From positions 10,572-74,571 of the forward strand of contig CALMSY010000014.1 of assembly GCA_937872475.1 (NCBI GenBank): a stretch of DNA of 64,000 nt. The letters run 5' to 3'. The notes below the pieces were generated by a model. It was not told where the DNA came from, searched no databases, and saw nothing but the letters and a program-made list of their open reading frames with translations. The position numbers and the translations under genes were made by a program. Shown in pieces: positions 15,734-23,831 of this stretch (the stretch's first letter is position 1; each line of letters begins with the position of its first letter). The stretch comes from 67-14 sp020438345. GTDB lineage: Bacteria > Actinomycetota > Thermoleophilia > Solirubrobacterales > 70-9.

Positions 15734-17671
15734 CTGGAACCACTTTCGATAGTCCAGTTCACTCCGTTCCCCTGGTCGGAACGGGGTGGCATCAATGAAT
15801 ACACGCGCCGGGTCAGCGATGAGCTGGCCCGGTGCGGTCATTCGGTCCTGATCGCGGCGCCTTCGGGCGGTCGCGGCGGTGTGGCCGAGACGAAGACAGC
15901 GTTGGCCGGGCTCAAGGATGACCCCGAGGCGCTTTTTGCCCCCGGTGAGGAACCGCGGGTCCTTTCAATGGGAGGTGGGGTGAAGATCCCGCGGACGGGA
16001 CGGCGGCAGGCCCCGGTCTCCGTTGATATGGGCAACCGGATCGAAGCCCTTCTCGGGCAGGGAAGATTCGACATCGTCCATGTTCACGATCCCTTCGTTC
16101 CGGGGTTCTCATCGAATGCGCTCCGGCATTCCTTCTCGCTTAACGTCGGGACTTTCCACGAAACCGAAGAGCGGCCTTTCGCCACCCAGTTCGCGCGGCC
16201 TTTGTTGGAGATCTTCTTCGGCCGGCTGGATGCCCGCACCGTTTCCTCCCGGGCTTCCGCCAAGCTTCTCAACCGCTACTTTCCCGGTTCGTACGAGATC
16301 ACTCATCCCGGAATCGATCCGACCGAGCCGGCCCAGTCCGGAAGTCTGCCTCTGAAGATCGCATTCTCGGAGCGCGAGGAGCCGGGAGCCCTTCGTCTGT
16401 TCGTCCGGGCTCTCAGGAAGCTGCCTGCCAATCTTGACTGGACCGCGACGATCTTCGCCGAACAGCCCGGCCAGGTGCAGATCAGGGTCGCAAGGGAAAT
16501 CCGCGAACGGATCAAAGTGATCGGTCCCGACCAGGCGTCGCTGGCCAGTCTGCTCTCCCGTTCCGATGTCTTTGTCGCTGCGTCGAACGGTCCACGTCCC
16601 GACCAGGCAGCGGTCCGCCAGGCGATTGCCTCGGGAGCGGTTCCTGTCACGACCACGATTTCCCGGTACGTCGAACTGGTCGGGGACGGCCAGCGCGGAC
16701 TGCTTTTCCCGGCCGGAGACCCGGTCACCCTGGCCGGACAGATCGACCGGCTCGGCCGGGACGAGAAGCTCCGCGAGGGCTTCCGCAAGGCCTGCGGCGA
16801 GTTCGATGTCGAAACCTGGCCCGAGGTCGCTGGTCGCTTCGAGGAGATCTATCAGCGGCTGGTTGCCCGTCGTCACGACCCTGAAGGTGACGAAGAATTA
16901 CGCAGCAGGTTGCTGGAACGTCCGCTGATCGATGTCGACCTGCACATGCACACCGACCACTCCAGTGACTGTGCCACACCGGTGCAAGTCCTGATCGAGA
17001 CCGCCCGCGACCGGGGCTTCGGAGCGATCGCGATAACCGATCACAACGAAGTCACCGGCGCGCAAGAAGCCGCGAGGATCGCCGAAGGTCTGGATGATTT
17101 CAAGATCATCCTCGCCGAGGAAGTCATGACCAGTGATGCCGGGGAGGTGATCGGTCTCTTCCTCACGGAGAAGATTCCCAAGGGTGTGACCATGCGGGAA
17201 GCGATCACAGAGATAAGGCGGCAGGGCGGGCTCGTATACGTTCCACATCCTTTCGATCGTCTTCACTCGGTCCCGGACTACGAGAATCTCCTTGACATGG
17301 TCGAGGACATCGACCTGATGGAGGTTTTCAACCCAAGGGTCGCGATTTCTTCGTTCAATGAGGAAGCGGAGCGCTTTGCCCGGAAGTACAATCTCATCCC
17401 GGCCGCGGGTTCCGACAGCCACGTCGCCCAGGGACTCGGGGCGGTTCGCAACCGTCTTCATGATTTCGATGGCCCCGCGGAGTTCCTTGAAGCGATGCGG
17501 GAAGCGGAGATAACCCGCCGTCACAAGAACCTCGTCTATGTCCAGGCGTTGAAGTTCATCCAGACCACGGGTCGGCCGAAGGCGCCAAAGCGGTCGGTCA
17601 GTGACGCAAAACCGGCCAAGGGTGGGCGTCGAAAGGCCCGTGGGTCAAAACGTGCAGCGAGCAAGAGCTGA
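15734..17671 (+). CDS. Glycosyltransferase family 4 - PHP phosphoesterase fusion
   Basis: Two domains. Residues 1 to about 370 are a GT-B glycosyltransferase (RGGINEYTRRVSDELARCGH near the start, DIVHVHDPFVPGF, GLLFPAGDPVTLAGQIDRL). About 395-560 is a PHP metal-dependent phosphoesterase (DLHMHTDHSSD, AITDHNEVTGA, VPHPFD, GSDSH). The end is Lys/Arg-rich. The first ordinary start codon in frame is GTG 15881, but the GT4 nucleotide-loop region is encoded before it, back to about 15740. The only candidate before that is CTG 15734, just after the ino1 stop. So either a non-standard start is used or the sequence has an error. Context suggests glycosylation of an inositol lipid (inference). Confidence 0.8.
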   Translation: MEPLSIVQFTPFPWSERGGINEYTRRVSDELARCGHSVLIAAPSGGRGGVAETKTALAGLKDDPEALFAPGEEPRVLSMGGGVKIPRTGRRQAPVSVDMGNRIEALLGQGRFDIVHVHDPFVPGFSSNALRHSFSLNVGTFHETEERPFATQFARPLLEIFFGRLDARTVSSRASAKLLNRYFPGSYEITHPGIDPTEPAQSGSLPLKIAFSEREEPGALRLFVRALRKLPANLDWTATIFAEQPGQVQIRVAREIRERIKVIGPDQASLASLLSRSDVFVAASNGPRPDQAAVRQAIASGAVPVTTTISRYVELVGDGQRGLLFPAGDPVTLAGQIDRLGRDEKLREGFRKACGEFDVETWPEVAGRFEEIYQRLVARRHDPEGDEELRSRLLERPLIDVDLHMHTDHSSDCATPVQVLIETARDRGFGAIAITDHNEVTGAQEAARIAEGLDDFKIILAEEVMTSDAGEVIGLFLTEKIPKGVTMREAITEIRRQGGLVYVPHPFDRLHSVPDYENLLDMVEDIDLMEVFNPRVAISSFNEEAERFARKYNLIPAAGSDSHVAQGLGAVRNRLHDFDGPAEFLEAMREAEITRRHKNLVYVQALKFIQTTGRPKAPKRSVSDAKPAKGGRRKARGSKRAASKS

Positions 17672-17716
17672 TGCAGGGACCCGGCATGTACGGGTCACGG
17701 GAAGGACCGTCGACCG

Positions 17717-18346
17717 GTGCGTCAAAAGAAACCGGGAGCGATGCCTGCGACCGATAACGAGATAAAAGAGAAGTATCTGGAACGAGCGATCCGCGAGCTG
17801 AATCAGCTCAGCCGGGATCTTCAGGGCTGCGATGCCTGTCTGGGCAGCCGGGTGATGCCGGTGCTTGGGTCGGGCCATCCTCAGGCCGACATCATGCTCG
17901 TCAAATTTGCCCCGAGCACCGCCGAAGTGGAGGAGGGTGTCGCCTTCTATGGACGGGCCGGCAATGCCCTGATGAAGAGCTTCAAGCGGCTCGGTATCGA
18001 CCCGACCGTGATCTACGGCACGGTCTGTGCCAAGTGCCCGGTCGAGGATCCGACTTTTGCCGATCCGGAATGCGTCGCACGACTGGCTGACGAGTTCAAC
18101 ATCGTCCAGCCCCGGATCGTGGTGATCATGGGTGAATCTGCGCTGGAGACGATCAACAGTCTCGCCATGCCACTCGCGCGTCCGCTCGATGCGCGTGAAG
18201 GGGAAATCCAGGCCTTCACACCCGCCTGCGATGTCCTTTACACCCCCGATATCGACGGTGCGCTTGACGAGGAAACCGCCAAGCGTCGCTTTTGGCGTGC
18301 CTTCCGCACCCTCGGACGCTGGCACGACGACCTCCCTCCGTACTAG
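17717..18346 (+). CDS. UDG-superfamily Fe-S protein with altered active site
   Basis: Uracil-DNA glycosylase fold of the family 4/5 type. Four Cys fit the family's 4Fe-4S pattern: C38 and C41 (CDAC), then C104 and C119 spaced by 14 residues. The segment AFYGRAGNAL matches the family's PFVGRAGxLL. However, the water-activating loop usually written GEAPG/GEGPG reads KFAPS (63-67), and the C-terminal HPS-type loop reads YTPD (175-178). It may bind DNA without excising uracil, or have changed specificity. GTG 17717 has GGAAGG upstream; ATG 17741 is an alternative. Confidence 0.75.
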   Translation: MRQKKPGAMPATDNEIKEKYLERAIRELNQLSRDLQGCDACLGSRVMPVLGSGHPQADIMLVKFAPSTAEVEEGVAFYGRAGNALMKSFKRLGIDPTVIYGTVCAKCPVEDPTFADPECVARLADEFNIVQPRIVVIMGESALETINSLAMPLARPLDAREGEIQAFTPACDVLYTPDIDGALDEETAKRRFWRAFRTLGRWHDDLPPY

Positions 18347-18488
18347 CCCTGGTTCCCGGCGGGGCCATCGAGGGGCACCTTCAGGCCCTGGACGGGTCAC
18401 TTCCTGCCTCTCGAGCTTCTGGGCTTCGAAACCCCTGCGCCCTTCGGGGGTAGATGCTCTTGTGGAATCGACCGGACAACCGGCAGCA

Positions 18489-18854
18489 ATGACAGCGAAG
18501 CATGCCAACGGTAAAGCGCTAGCTTCGCTGATTCTCGGGGTGTTCGCGATCGCGAACGTGATCCTGACCGTGCTGATCTTCGTTTTCTGGAGCGACCAGT
18601 TCGACGGCTCGGGTCTTTGGCTGCTGCCACCCTTCCTTGCGTTCTGTGCCGGAGTTCCAGCCGCGTTTCTCGGTTCGCTGGGCTGGATCGATGTCCGCCG
18701 GGGCGTGACTGATCAGCGTCTGCGTGAAGCCCAATTCGGATCGATCCTCGGCGGTATCGCTGCCGGGCTGGTAGTTCTCTCCTTCATCGTTGCCGTCCTT
18801 GCGTTCATCGCGCTGATGTTCAGCTTCAGCGTCGACGGCGGCGGAATTGACTAG
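18489..18854 (+). CDS. Small DUF4190-like membrane protein
   Basis: Protein of 121 residues with three hydrophobic helices (ASLILGVFAIANVILTVLIF, WLLPPFLAFCAGVPAAFLGS, GSILGGIAAGLVVLSFIVAV). The layout resembles DUF4190 proteins, which have no known role. ATG 18489 is chosen because the open frame upstream overlaps the UDG-like gene in another frame and has no membrane character. The 170 bases after it hold no gene; a 13-base direct repeat CAGTCGGTCCACC occurs there twice, near 19007 and 19026. Confidence 0.6.
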   Translation: MTAKHANGKALASLILGVFAIANVILTVLIFVFWSDQFDGSGLWLLPPFLAFCAGVPAAFLGSLGWIDVRRGVTDQRLREAQFGSILGGIAAGLVVLSFIVAVLAFIALMFSFSVDGGGID

Positions 18855-19025
18855 CCGGTCTTCTTGCGTGGCCCCGTCCCTATGCGAGCCGCGGTGCCTT
18901 CAACATGCATCTCGATTGAAGTTCCGGCCAAATAACCCTCTTTTCTTCAACCCAGCTTCCCCCGGGGGCCGGTGAGGGCATCCGGGGTCGGCGAGAGCAG
19001 GCGGCCAGTCGGTCCACCGAACGGG

Positions 19026-19751
19026 TCAGTCGGTCCACCATCCGGGCTGGATTTCACCGTCACCGGTCATCTTCTGGCCGGTCGCGAGATAAGTCATTCC
19101 TTCCGGTCCGGCTTCGAAGCCACGGACAATTTCCGGCGCGACCCTGAGCAGACTTCCTTCAGTCAGGTCAATCATCTCGTCATCGAGCTTTGCCCGGCCA
19201 GAGCCCGCAATGATGAAGTAGACCTCTTCGGCCTTGTTGTGATGGTGACCGAAAGGCTGCCGCTGGTTCGGATGCAGACGAAACCAGGCAACGCCGACCT
19301 GACTGGCGTCGAGGTCACCCGTAGCGAATCGGGCTTCCTGGACCTCGGCGAGGCCGTGACCCTTGGCCAGGTCTTCGACGTCTTCGACCTGAACCAGCTT
19401 GTAGCCGGGCTTCGGAGAGGCGGCACGGGGATCGTCGAGCCGGGCCTCGATGCCACCCAGCGGGATCAGTTCGATCACTTCCATATCCTCGATCAGCGGT
19501 CGGGCCCTGGCGATCAACTCCCGGTTGCCATCATCTTCCAGCGATGCCTTGACGGCATCCTGGTCAACCCAGGCTTCGGTAACCCAGATCGTGTCCGGAT
19601 CGAATACCGACTGGTGAACTTCATACTGGAGGCAGCCTTCAACGGCCCGGTTGGCCTCGGCTGCCTCAAGCAGTATTTCGGCGAGTTCGCCACCCTTGCC
19701 GGACTTCGCGGTGGCCTTGCCGTAGCGGGAAATCTTCTGTTGGTCGGGCAT
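19026..19751 (-). CDS. ABM monooxygenase-like domain fused to a cupin
   Basis: Residues 1-95 form an antibiotic-biosynthesis-monooxygenase (ABM) ferredoxin-like domain (CLQYEVHQSVFDPDTIWVTE). Residues about 150-225 form a small cupin barrel with the metal-binding GHHHNKAEEVYFIIAGSG. ABM domains oxidise or isomerise small aromatic compounds or handle haem; cupins bind metals. The fusion suggests a small-molecule oxygenase or sensor, but substrate and direction are unknown. Minus strand, 44 bases after the YqhA-like gene. Confidence 0.75.
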   Translation of the reverse strand: MPDQQKISRYGKATAKSGKGGELAEILLEAAEANRAVEGCLQYEVHQSVFDPDTIWVTEAWVDQDAVKASLEDDGNRELIARARPLIEDMEVIELIPLGGIEARLDDPRAASPKPGYKLVQVEDVEDLAKGHGLAEVQEARFATGDLDASQVGVAWFRLHPNQRQPFGHHHNKAEEVYFIIAGSGRAKLDDEMIDLTEGSLLRVAPEIVRGFEAGPEGMTYLATGQKMTGDGEIQPGWWTD

Positions 19752-19795
19752 GCCCGGACTCTACCCGGCTGCGTCGGCCCGCAGACCGAACCCGC

Positions 19796-20401
19796 TCAGG
19801 GGCCGTAGTCGTGCTTCTGGGGGGAGAGGTACCGGTCAATGAAGGCGAGGCCGATCGCCGAGAGGACAAAGACCATGTGGATGATCGTCTGCCACATGAC
19901 CTCGACTTCCGTCAGGCCTGTGTTCTCGGTGCCGTATTCGATGAAAGTTTTCAACAGATGGATCGAGGAAATTCCGACTATCGCCATCGCCAGCTTCACC
20001 TTCAGCACATTGGCGTTGACATGGGAAAGCCATTCGGGCTGGTCGGGGTGATCCGAGACCTGGCGGATTCGTGAGACGAACGTCTCGTAGCCACCGATAA
20101 TCACCATGATCAGCAGGTTGGCGATCATCACCACGTCAACCAGGCCCAGGACCACGAGCATCACGTCGTTCTCGTCGAGGCTTCCGAAATCGGTAACCAG
20201 GTGGATTAATTCCTTCCAGAACTTGACCACATACACAGCCTGGGCGGCGATCAAGCCGATGTAAAGCGGGGCCTGAATCCACCGGCTGGCGAAGATTCCC
20301 CAGCCGATGACCGTCGCCGGGGTGTGGTCCCTCTTGGGCGGCGGCGGAGCCATCTGCGATTCAGTGATTTCGCCCTCGGGGGTGTCAGGTGTCTGCGACA
20401 T
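19796..20401 (-). CDS. YqhA-like inner-membrane protein (UPF0114)
   Basis: Integral membrane protein of a widespread family without assigned function. Highly conserved blocks are ASRWIQAPLYIGLIAAQAVY, VDVVMIANLLIMVIIGGYE and QPEWLSHVNANVLKVKLAMA, with three or four helices. ATG 20401 (MSQTPDTPEG) is preferred; TTG 20416 would add five residues. Confidence 0.85.
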   Translation of the reverse strand: MSQTPDTPEGEITESQMAPPPPKRDHTPATVIGWGIFASRWIQAPLYIGLIAAQAVYVVKFWKELIHLVTDFGSLDENDVMLVVLGLVDVVMIANLLIMVIIGGYETFVSRIRQVSDHPDQPEWLSHVNANVLKVKLAMAIVGISSIHLLKTFIEYGTENTGLTEVEVMWQTIIHMVFVLSAIGLAFIDRYLSPQKHDYGP

Positions 20402-20507
20402 CGAACCGGAATCCAATCAGAACGGCTACACGGGAGGATCTGCCGCCGGAAGGGGAACAGGGCCACCGCACCCGGATGATTCCCCGGCTGCGGGACCGGA
20501 TCCGGAC

Positions 20508-21302
20508 TCAGGCCGGAGCGGCAGCGCGGGCGAGCTCGACCATCGGCTCGATCCGGGCGGAAGCCAGTCCACGAACCACGATCACGTCGAGTGCGTCGTA
20601 GGCGGCCAGCTTCCGCTGGGCATCTGCCGAATCACTGGCCGCGACACCGACCGTGCCTTCAGGCTTGCCGAGACGGGCGAAGTGGTTCCGGTATCCGTCG
20701 TGTAGATCACGGTAAAAGGACTCTTCCTTGGCCAGCCGGTCGGCGGCATCGGGACCGACCGCGGTTCGCACATAACCGAAGACCGGGGGAGCGCCATGGC
20801 CGGCTTCGGTGGCACCGGTCTCGACTTTGGCCCGGGCATCTGCAGCGAAGTCAGGGGTCATCCAGTTGAAAAACGCGCCGTCGTATTCAGCTCCGGCAAG
20901 GCCGCACATCTTCGGGCCCATCGCAGCCATCACGACCCGGATGCCGGGCAGCTTTTCGCGCAGAACGCCGATCTGTTCGGTCATGAACGTGAGCGGCTTC
21001 CTGGAGAAACCGGCCCCTACCCCGATCAGGAGGCGGGAAGGGTCGAGTCCCAGCCGCTCGATGTCAACGGCGATCACTTCCGGCCCCTGCCGGTCCAGTG
21101 CGATCACAGCGACACCGAGCTCGATTCCGCTGGTCCCCTTCGCGAACTCGGCCAAAGTCTCCAGGCCTTTCGCGTAGGGATGGTCATTGGCCCAGATCGA
21201 GCTGTAGCCGGCTTCTTCACAGGCCGAAGCCAGGGGCCCGCAAACTTCTTCGGGCAAGCCGGCGGCAACTCCAAATGCACGCTGCTGGACGGGACGGGTC
21301 AT
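20508..21302 (-). CDS. LLM-class flavin/F420-dependent oxidoreductase
   Basis: Luciferase-like monooxygenase TIM barrel, which in actinobacteria usually uses coenzyme F420 or FMN. Visible features: GYSSIWANDHPYAKGLETLA at the N-terminal strand-helix, the conserved DPSRLLIGVGAGFSRKPL, and the C-terminal VIVVRGLASARIEPM. At 264 residues it is somewhat short for the family (usually 280-350). Its ATG overlaps the stop of the RlmD-like gene by 4 bases, so they are co-transcribed. Substrate unknown. Confidence 0.8.
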   Translation of the reverse strand: MTRPVQQRAFGVAAGLPEEVCGPLASACEEAGYSSIWANDHPYAKGLETLAEFAKGTSGIELGVAVIALDRQGPEVIAVDIERLGLDPSRLLIGVGAGFSRKPLTFMTEQIGVLREKLPGIRVVMAAMGPKMCGLAGAEYDGAFFNWMTPDFAADARAKVETGATEAGHGAPPVFGYVRTAVGPDAADRLAKEESFYRDLHDGYRNHFARLGKPEGTVGVAASDSADAQRKLAAYDALDVIVVRGLASARIEPMVELARAAAPA

Positions 21303-22744
21303 TTGCTTCTTGCCTCCTTGGTGGCCTGGCGTCGCTCATCGCGTTCGCGACGCTTGCGATCCGTGGGGGATTCGACGTACCTGACCTCGCCGATCAGATC
21401 GAACTGGGCGACACATTCGATATGCGGGGTCTGGGGGAACATGTCAACCGGTCTGACCCGGGTCAGACGGTAACCGGCCTCGACCAGCTGCGCCGCGTTC
21501 GGTGCCAGTGTGGTCGGATTGCATGAGATGTAAACGATCCGGCGGGCTTCGCATTCGATCAACCGGCGCACGATCTTGGCCGAGAGCCCGGCCCGCGGCG
21601 GGTCGATTGTCACCACATCGGGCCGTCCCGCTTCCTCGATCAGAGGCCGCATTCCGGTCCGCGCGTTGGCAGCGACGAAGCGGGCGTTAGTGATGTTGTT
21701 CGCCTTTGCGTTGCGCTTCGCGTTCTCGATCGCGTCCGGCACGATCTCGAGACCCCAGACCTGGCCGGCCTGCCCGGCCAAGCTGAGCCCGATCGTGCCG
21801 ACTCCGCAGAACAGGTCGAAGAGCTTCTCCCTCCCGGTCAGGCCGGCATATTCGGCGGCGAGGCCGTAGAGCTTTTCGGCCATCTCGGTGTTGGTCTGGA
21901 AGAACGCGTCATGGGAAAGTTCGATGTCAAGGTCAAAGATCCGCTCGCGGAGGGTTTCTTCGCCGAGTACTCCAGTCGGCCCGGATGTGGAGCCGGATGG
22001 GCCGTCGATGATCGTGTGGAGATCGACCGGGGGTCGCGGGAAATTCGCCCTCGACGTGACCAGCCGGGTCTGGATCTGACCGGTCCGCCGGCCCTCGCGG
22101 ACGACCAGGTTGCGTAGGGTGCCACGGTGATCGCGGGGGTCATATGCGTTCAGACCTTCGGTCTTGGCCCAGGCGAGGACCTCATTTCGGGCCTGGTTGG
22201 TCGCCTCGGAGGAGAGGTGGCAGTCCTCGATGTCAAGGACTTCATCCCAGCGGCCGCGAGGGTGGAAGCCGAGTACGAGCTCGCCGTCCTGCTCACCGAA
22301 TGAATACTCGACCTTGTTGCGGTAGCGCCACTGCTGATCGGCTCCGATAATCGGGTCGATGCTCAGGTCACCGAGCTTTCCGATCCGGGTCAAGGCATCG
22401 GCGACATGCTCCTCCTTGTAGGCGAGCTGTTGTTTGTAGCTCAACGCCTGCCAGGAAGCACCGGGGCAGGCTTCGTCCTGATGAATGTCAACGTCGGCAA
22501 GCCGGTCGCGAGAGGGAGTCACGACTTCCGTCGCGATTGCTTCTGCGTAACCCTTCTTCGACTTTGTGATCTCGGCCCGGACCGTGTCACCGGGCAGTCC
22601 GCCATTGACGAAGACCACATAACCGCCGGGTTTGGTGATCCCCCGGCCACCGTAGGCCAGGGTTTCGATCTCGCCTTCGAAGGTTTCGCCGCGACGCAGG
22701 CGGGTCGGCTGGCTGGTGGGGTTCGTGGGGTTCGTTGCAGACAT
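21299..22744 (-). CDS. RlmD/TrmA-type RNA m5U methyltransferase
   Basis: SAM-dependent enzyme methylating uridine at C5 in rRNA or tRNA. Order: TRAM RNA-binding domain (about 20-75, IETLAYGGRGITKPGG), RNA-contact region, Rossmann methyltransferase with DLFCGVGTIGLSLAG (about 314), DPPRAGL, and the catalytic Cys in SCNPTT (about 408). The Fe-S Cys cluster of E. coli RlmD (C-x5-C-x2-C) is reduced to one Cys (EACPGASWQ), so the cluster is probably absent. ATG 22744 is chosen because GGAGAG lies 5 bases upstream; GTG 22756 is the alternative. The exact target base is not deducible. Confidence 0.88.
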   Translation of the reverse strand: MSATNPTNPTSQPTRLRRGETFEGEIETLAYGGRGITKPGGYVVFVNGGLPGDTVRAEITKSKKGYAEAIATEVVTPSRDRLADVDIHQDEACPGASWQALSYKQQLAYKEEHVADALTRIGKLGDLSIDPIIGADQQWRYRNKVEYSFGEQDGELVLGFHPRGRWDEVLDIEDCHLSSEATNQARNEVLAWAKTEGLNAYDPRDHRGTLRNLVVREGRRTGQIQTRLVTSRANFPRPPVDLHTIIDGPSGSTSGPTGVLGEETLRERIFDLDIELSHDAFFQTNTEMAEKLYGLAAEYAGLTGREKLFDLFCGVGTIGLSLAGQAGQVWGLEIVPDAIENAKRNAKANNITNARFVAANARTGMRPLIEEAGRPDVVTIDPPRAGLSAKIVRRLIECEARRIVYISCNPTTLAPNAAQLVEAGYRLTRVRPVDMFPQTPHIECVAQFDLIGEVRYVESPTDRKRRERDERRQATKEARSK

Positions 22745-22791
22745 TGGACTCTCCACTATCTCAGGCGGAAAGCGGGCGTAGTATTCCCGTC

Positions 22792-23685
22792 TTGGCTGAT
22801 TCGCGCCCCGGGCACTACATAGATGGCAGTGAAATCTCCGGTAAACGGCTGGTCAATCTGATCGACCGGGCCGAGGAACTGAAGGCGGGACGGCCGCTCG
22901 AAGGGGCATCCACCCTGACCGGCAGGTCGGTCGCCCTGATCTTCGAGAAGCCTTCTACCCGCACCCGGATTTCGTTCGAGGTTGGTGTGGCCGAGCTGGG
23001 CGGACATCCGGTCGTGTTGAGAGGCGACGAAATGCAGCTCTCCCGCGGAGAGTCAGTCGAGGACACAGCCCGGGTCCTTTCCCGTTTCGTCTCGGCGATC
23101 GTGATCCGGTCCGGGTCACATGAGAACGTGGTGACGCTCGGGGAGAACGCAAGCATCCCGGTGGTCAATGCCCTGACCCCGGCGTTCCATCCCTGTCAGG
23201 CCCTGGCTGACCTGCAGACCCTGAAGCAGCGGTTCGGTCGGTTGGACGGGTTGAAGGTGGCGTACGTTGGCGATGGCAACAACGTCGCCCGCTCCCTGGC
23301 AATCGCCGGGTCACTGGCCGGGGTGGAGGTCGTTATCGCAGCACCGGCCGGGTATCAGCTCGAGAGCGATGTTCCGGCCACTCTGACTGGCGATCCGATC
23401 GAGGCAGTGCGTGGTGCCGATGCGGTTTACGGGGATGTCTGGGTCAGCATGGGTGACGAGGAAACTGCCGACCAGCGCCGCGCAGACCTGGCTCCCTACC
23501 GCATTGACGGACACCTGCTTTCCCATGCGAAGCACGAGACGATCGTGATGCATTGCCTGCCGGCCCATCCCGGCGAGGAGATCACCGCCGATGTTCTTTA
23601 CGGCAGTCGTTCTGCGGTCTGGGATCAGGCGGAGAACCGCCTCCACGCCCAGAAAGCCCTGCTGGAATACCTGCTGGGTTCCTGA
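22792..23685 (+). CDS. argF: Ornithine carbamoyltransferase
   Basis: Forms citrulline from ornithine and carbamoyl phosphate in arginine synthesis. Carbamoyl-phosphate loop STRTR (about 55), HPCQALADLQT (about 131), ornithine-side motifs DVWVSMGDE and HCLPAHPGEE (about 252). The open frame extends to 22735, where it overlaps the divergent methyltransferase. Homologues begin near ADSRPGHYI, so TTG 22792 is my best start (297 residues, typical length), but it is not secure. No other arg gene is in the window. Confidence 0.92.
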   Translation: MADSRPGHYIDGSEISGKRLVNLIDRAEELKAGRPLEGASTLTGRSVALIFEKPSTRTRISFEVGVAELGGHPVVLRGDEMQLSRGESVEDTARVLSRFVSAIVIRSGSHENVVTLGENASIPVVNALTPAFHPCQALADLQTLKQRFGRLDGLKVAYVGDGNNVARSLAIAGSLAGVEVVIAAPAGYQLESDVPATLTGDPIEAVRGADAVYGDVWVSMGDEETADQRRADLAPYRIDGHLLSHAKHETIVMHCLPAHPGEEITADVLYGSRSAVWDQAENRLHAQKALLEYLLGS

Positions 23686-23750
23686 ACCGGGCGCCCCGGA
23701 AGGCACGGCACGCCGCGCTTTCCCGGCAACTGAGAGAATGTCCGCCGCGT

Positions 23751-23822
23751 GGCCCCGTGGTGCAACGGTTAGCACGCCAGGTTTTCAACCTGGAAACGCG
23801 GGTTCGACTCCCGCCGGGGCTA
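23751..23822 (+). tRNA. tRNA-Glu (anticodon TTC)
   Basis: Cloverleaf of 72 bases. Acceptor GGCCCCG pairs with CGGGGCT (one G-U at the first pair), the anticodon stem CCAGG/CCTGG encloses TTTTCAA with anticodon TTC, and the T arm has GGTTCGACTCC. CCA is not encoded. A GAGAAT -10-like box ends 11 bases upstream. Confidence 0.95.
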
Positions 23823-23831
23823 CTCTGAAGC

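Noticed and set aside
19007..19038. 13-base direct repeat CAGTCGGTCCACC near the end of the ABM-cupin gene
   Set aside because: Only two copies, partly inside coding sequence, with no associated structure; too short to call a functional element.
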